Shown: positions 63,957 to 64,000 of the stretch, in pieces | How the letters are laid out: every line of letters starts with the position of its first letter | Position numbering within the stretch: position 1 is the stretch's first letter | Source: Knoellia sinensis KCTC 19936 | GTDB lineage: Bacteria; Actinomycetota; Actinomycetes; Actinomycetales; Dermatophilaceae | Length of the DNA: 64,000 nt | NCBI RefSeq assembly: GCF_000768705.1 | Contig: NZ_AVPJ01000011.1 | Span: forward strand, 45,656 to 109,655 | Reading direction: 5' to 3' | Translations under genes and position numbers: made by a program | The notes under the pieces: model-generated | Told to the model about the DNA's origin: nothing | What the model saw: the letters and a program-made list of their open reading frames with translations, nothing else | Database searches by the model: none

Positions 63957-64000
63957 CCGCGAGCCTCACTGTCCCGAACTCACCGAATTCCGGCTCTCCT
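63957..64000. repeat. Edge of a further hairpin-repeat copy
   Basis: CCGAACTCACCGAATTCCGG begins at 63974 and matches the hybrid core at 59831 for 18 bases. It suggests another element, perhaps an array, continues outside the window. Confidence 0.6.

Overview
The window is about 70% G+C and densely packed. Gene content fits an actinobacterium of the Micrococcales, and an Intrasporangiaceae-like organism is my best guess. The signs are F420-linked oxidoreductases, WYL and DUF222/HNH proteins, class F sortases, an actinobacterial-type cytochrome b and a TCGAAC-N4-GTTCGA SOS box. The taxonomic placement is inference. I see no rRNA, tRNA, insertion sequence, prophage or CRISPR array.

Layout. 1-8.9 kb: the end of a GH1 glycosidase, a TetR-controlled oxidoreductase, then a tightly overlapping block lutA-lutB-lutC-ppsR followed by ppsA. 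Together these take L-lactate to pyruvate and then to phosphoenolpyruvate. 8.9-17.3 kb: an epoxide-hydrolase-like enzyme with a divergent WYL regulator, an Lrp/LysE pair, secreted proteins (LVIVD repeat, DUF305), an ACT-domain regulator and a cytochrome b561. 17.4-20.8 kb: a receiver-thioredoxin-reductase fusion that lacks the redox cysteines, divergent from a PAS histidine kinase. 20.8-25.4 kb: a GntR regulator facing an MFS symporter and the 5-oxoprolinase genes pxpABC. 25.7-29.4 kb: fasciclin and DUF4397 surface proteins, a class F sortase, and an ECF sigma/anti-sigma pair. 29.4-36 kb: a DUF2236 oxygenase, a spermidine-synthase-like membrane protein, a degenerate cytochrome b, an amidohydrolase and an ArsR/SRPBCC pair. 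36.2-38.1 kb: an HNH endonuclease gene under a perfect SOS box. 38.2-45.4 kb: small enzymes, including an ECF42-type sigma factor with its DGPF/YCII partner, and one gene broken by an amber codon. 45.6-48.5 kb: a large LuxR/ATPase regulator. 48.8-52.1 kb: a DUF4396 His-rich membrane protein behind a CsoR-like palindrome, and a second surface-protein/class F sortase pair. 52-58 kb: a nuclease, an F420/FMN oxidoreductase and a two-component system. 58-64 kb: a UbiA prenyltransferase, an 860-bp array of hairpin repeats, kynA, a thiolase and an ABC exporter.

The most unusual signals are non-coding. The octamer GTATGCCG (or its complement CGGCATAC) occurs 50 times by my hand count, against roughly two expected from base composition. 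It is balanced between strands, forces rare ATA and TAT codons inside genes, supplies start codons, and sits as inverted pairs in terminators. Long, near-perfect hairpins with unrelated arm sequences recur at gene ends, in one case inside lutC and in one case over the pxpC stop codon. In two places hairpin cores alternate with GTATGCCG words at a period of about 64 bp. I infer that word and hairpins may belong to one genome-wide DNA element system, possibly analogous to uptake or organising sequences.
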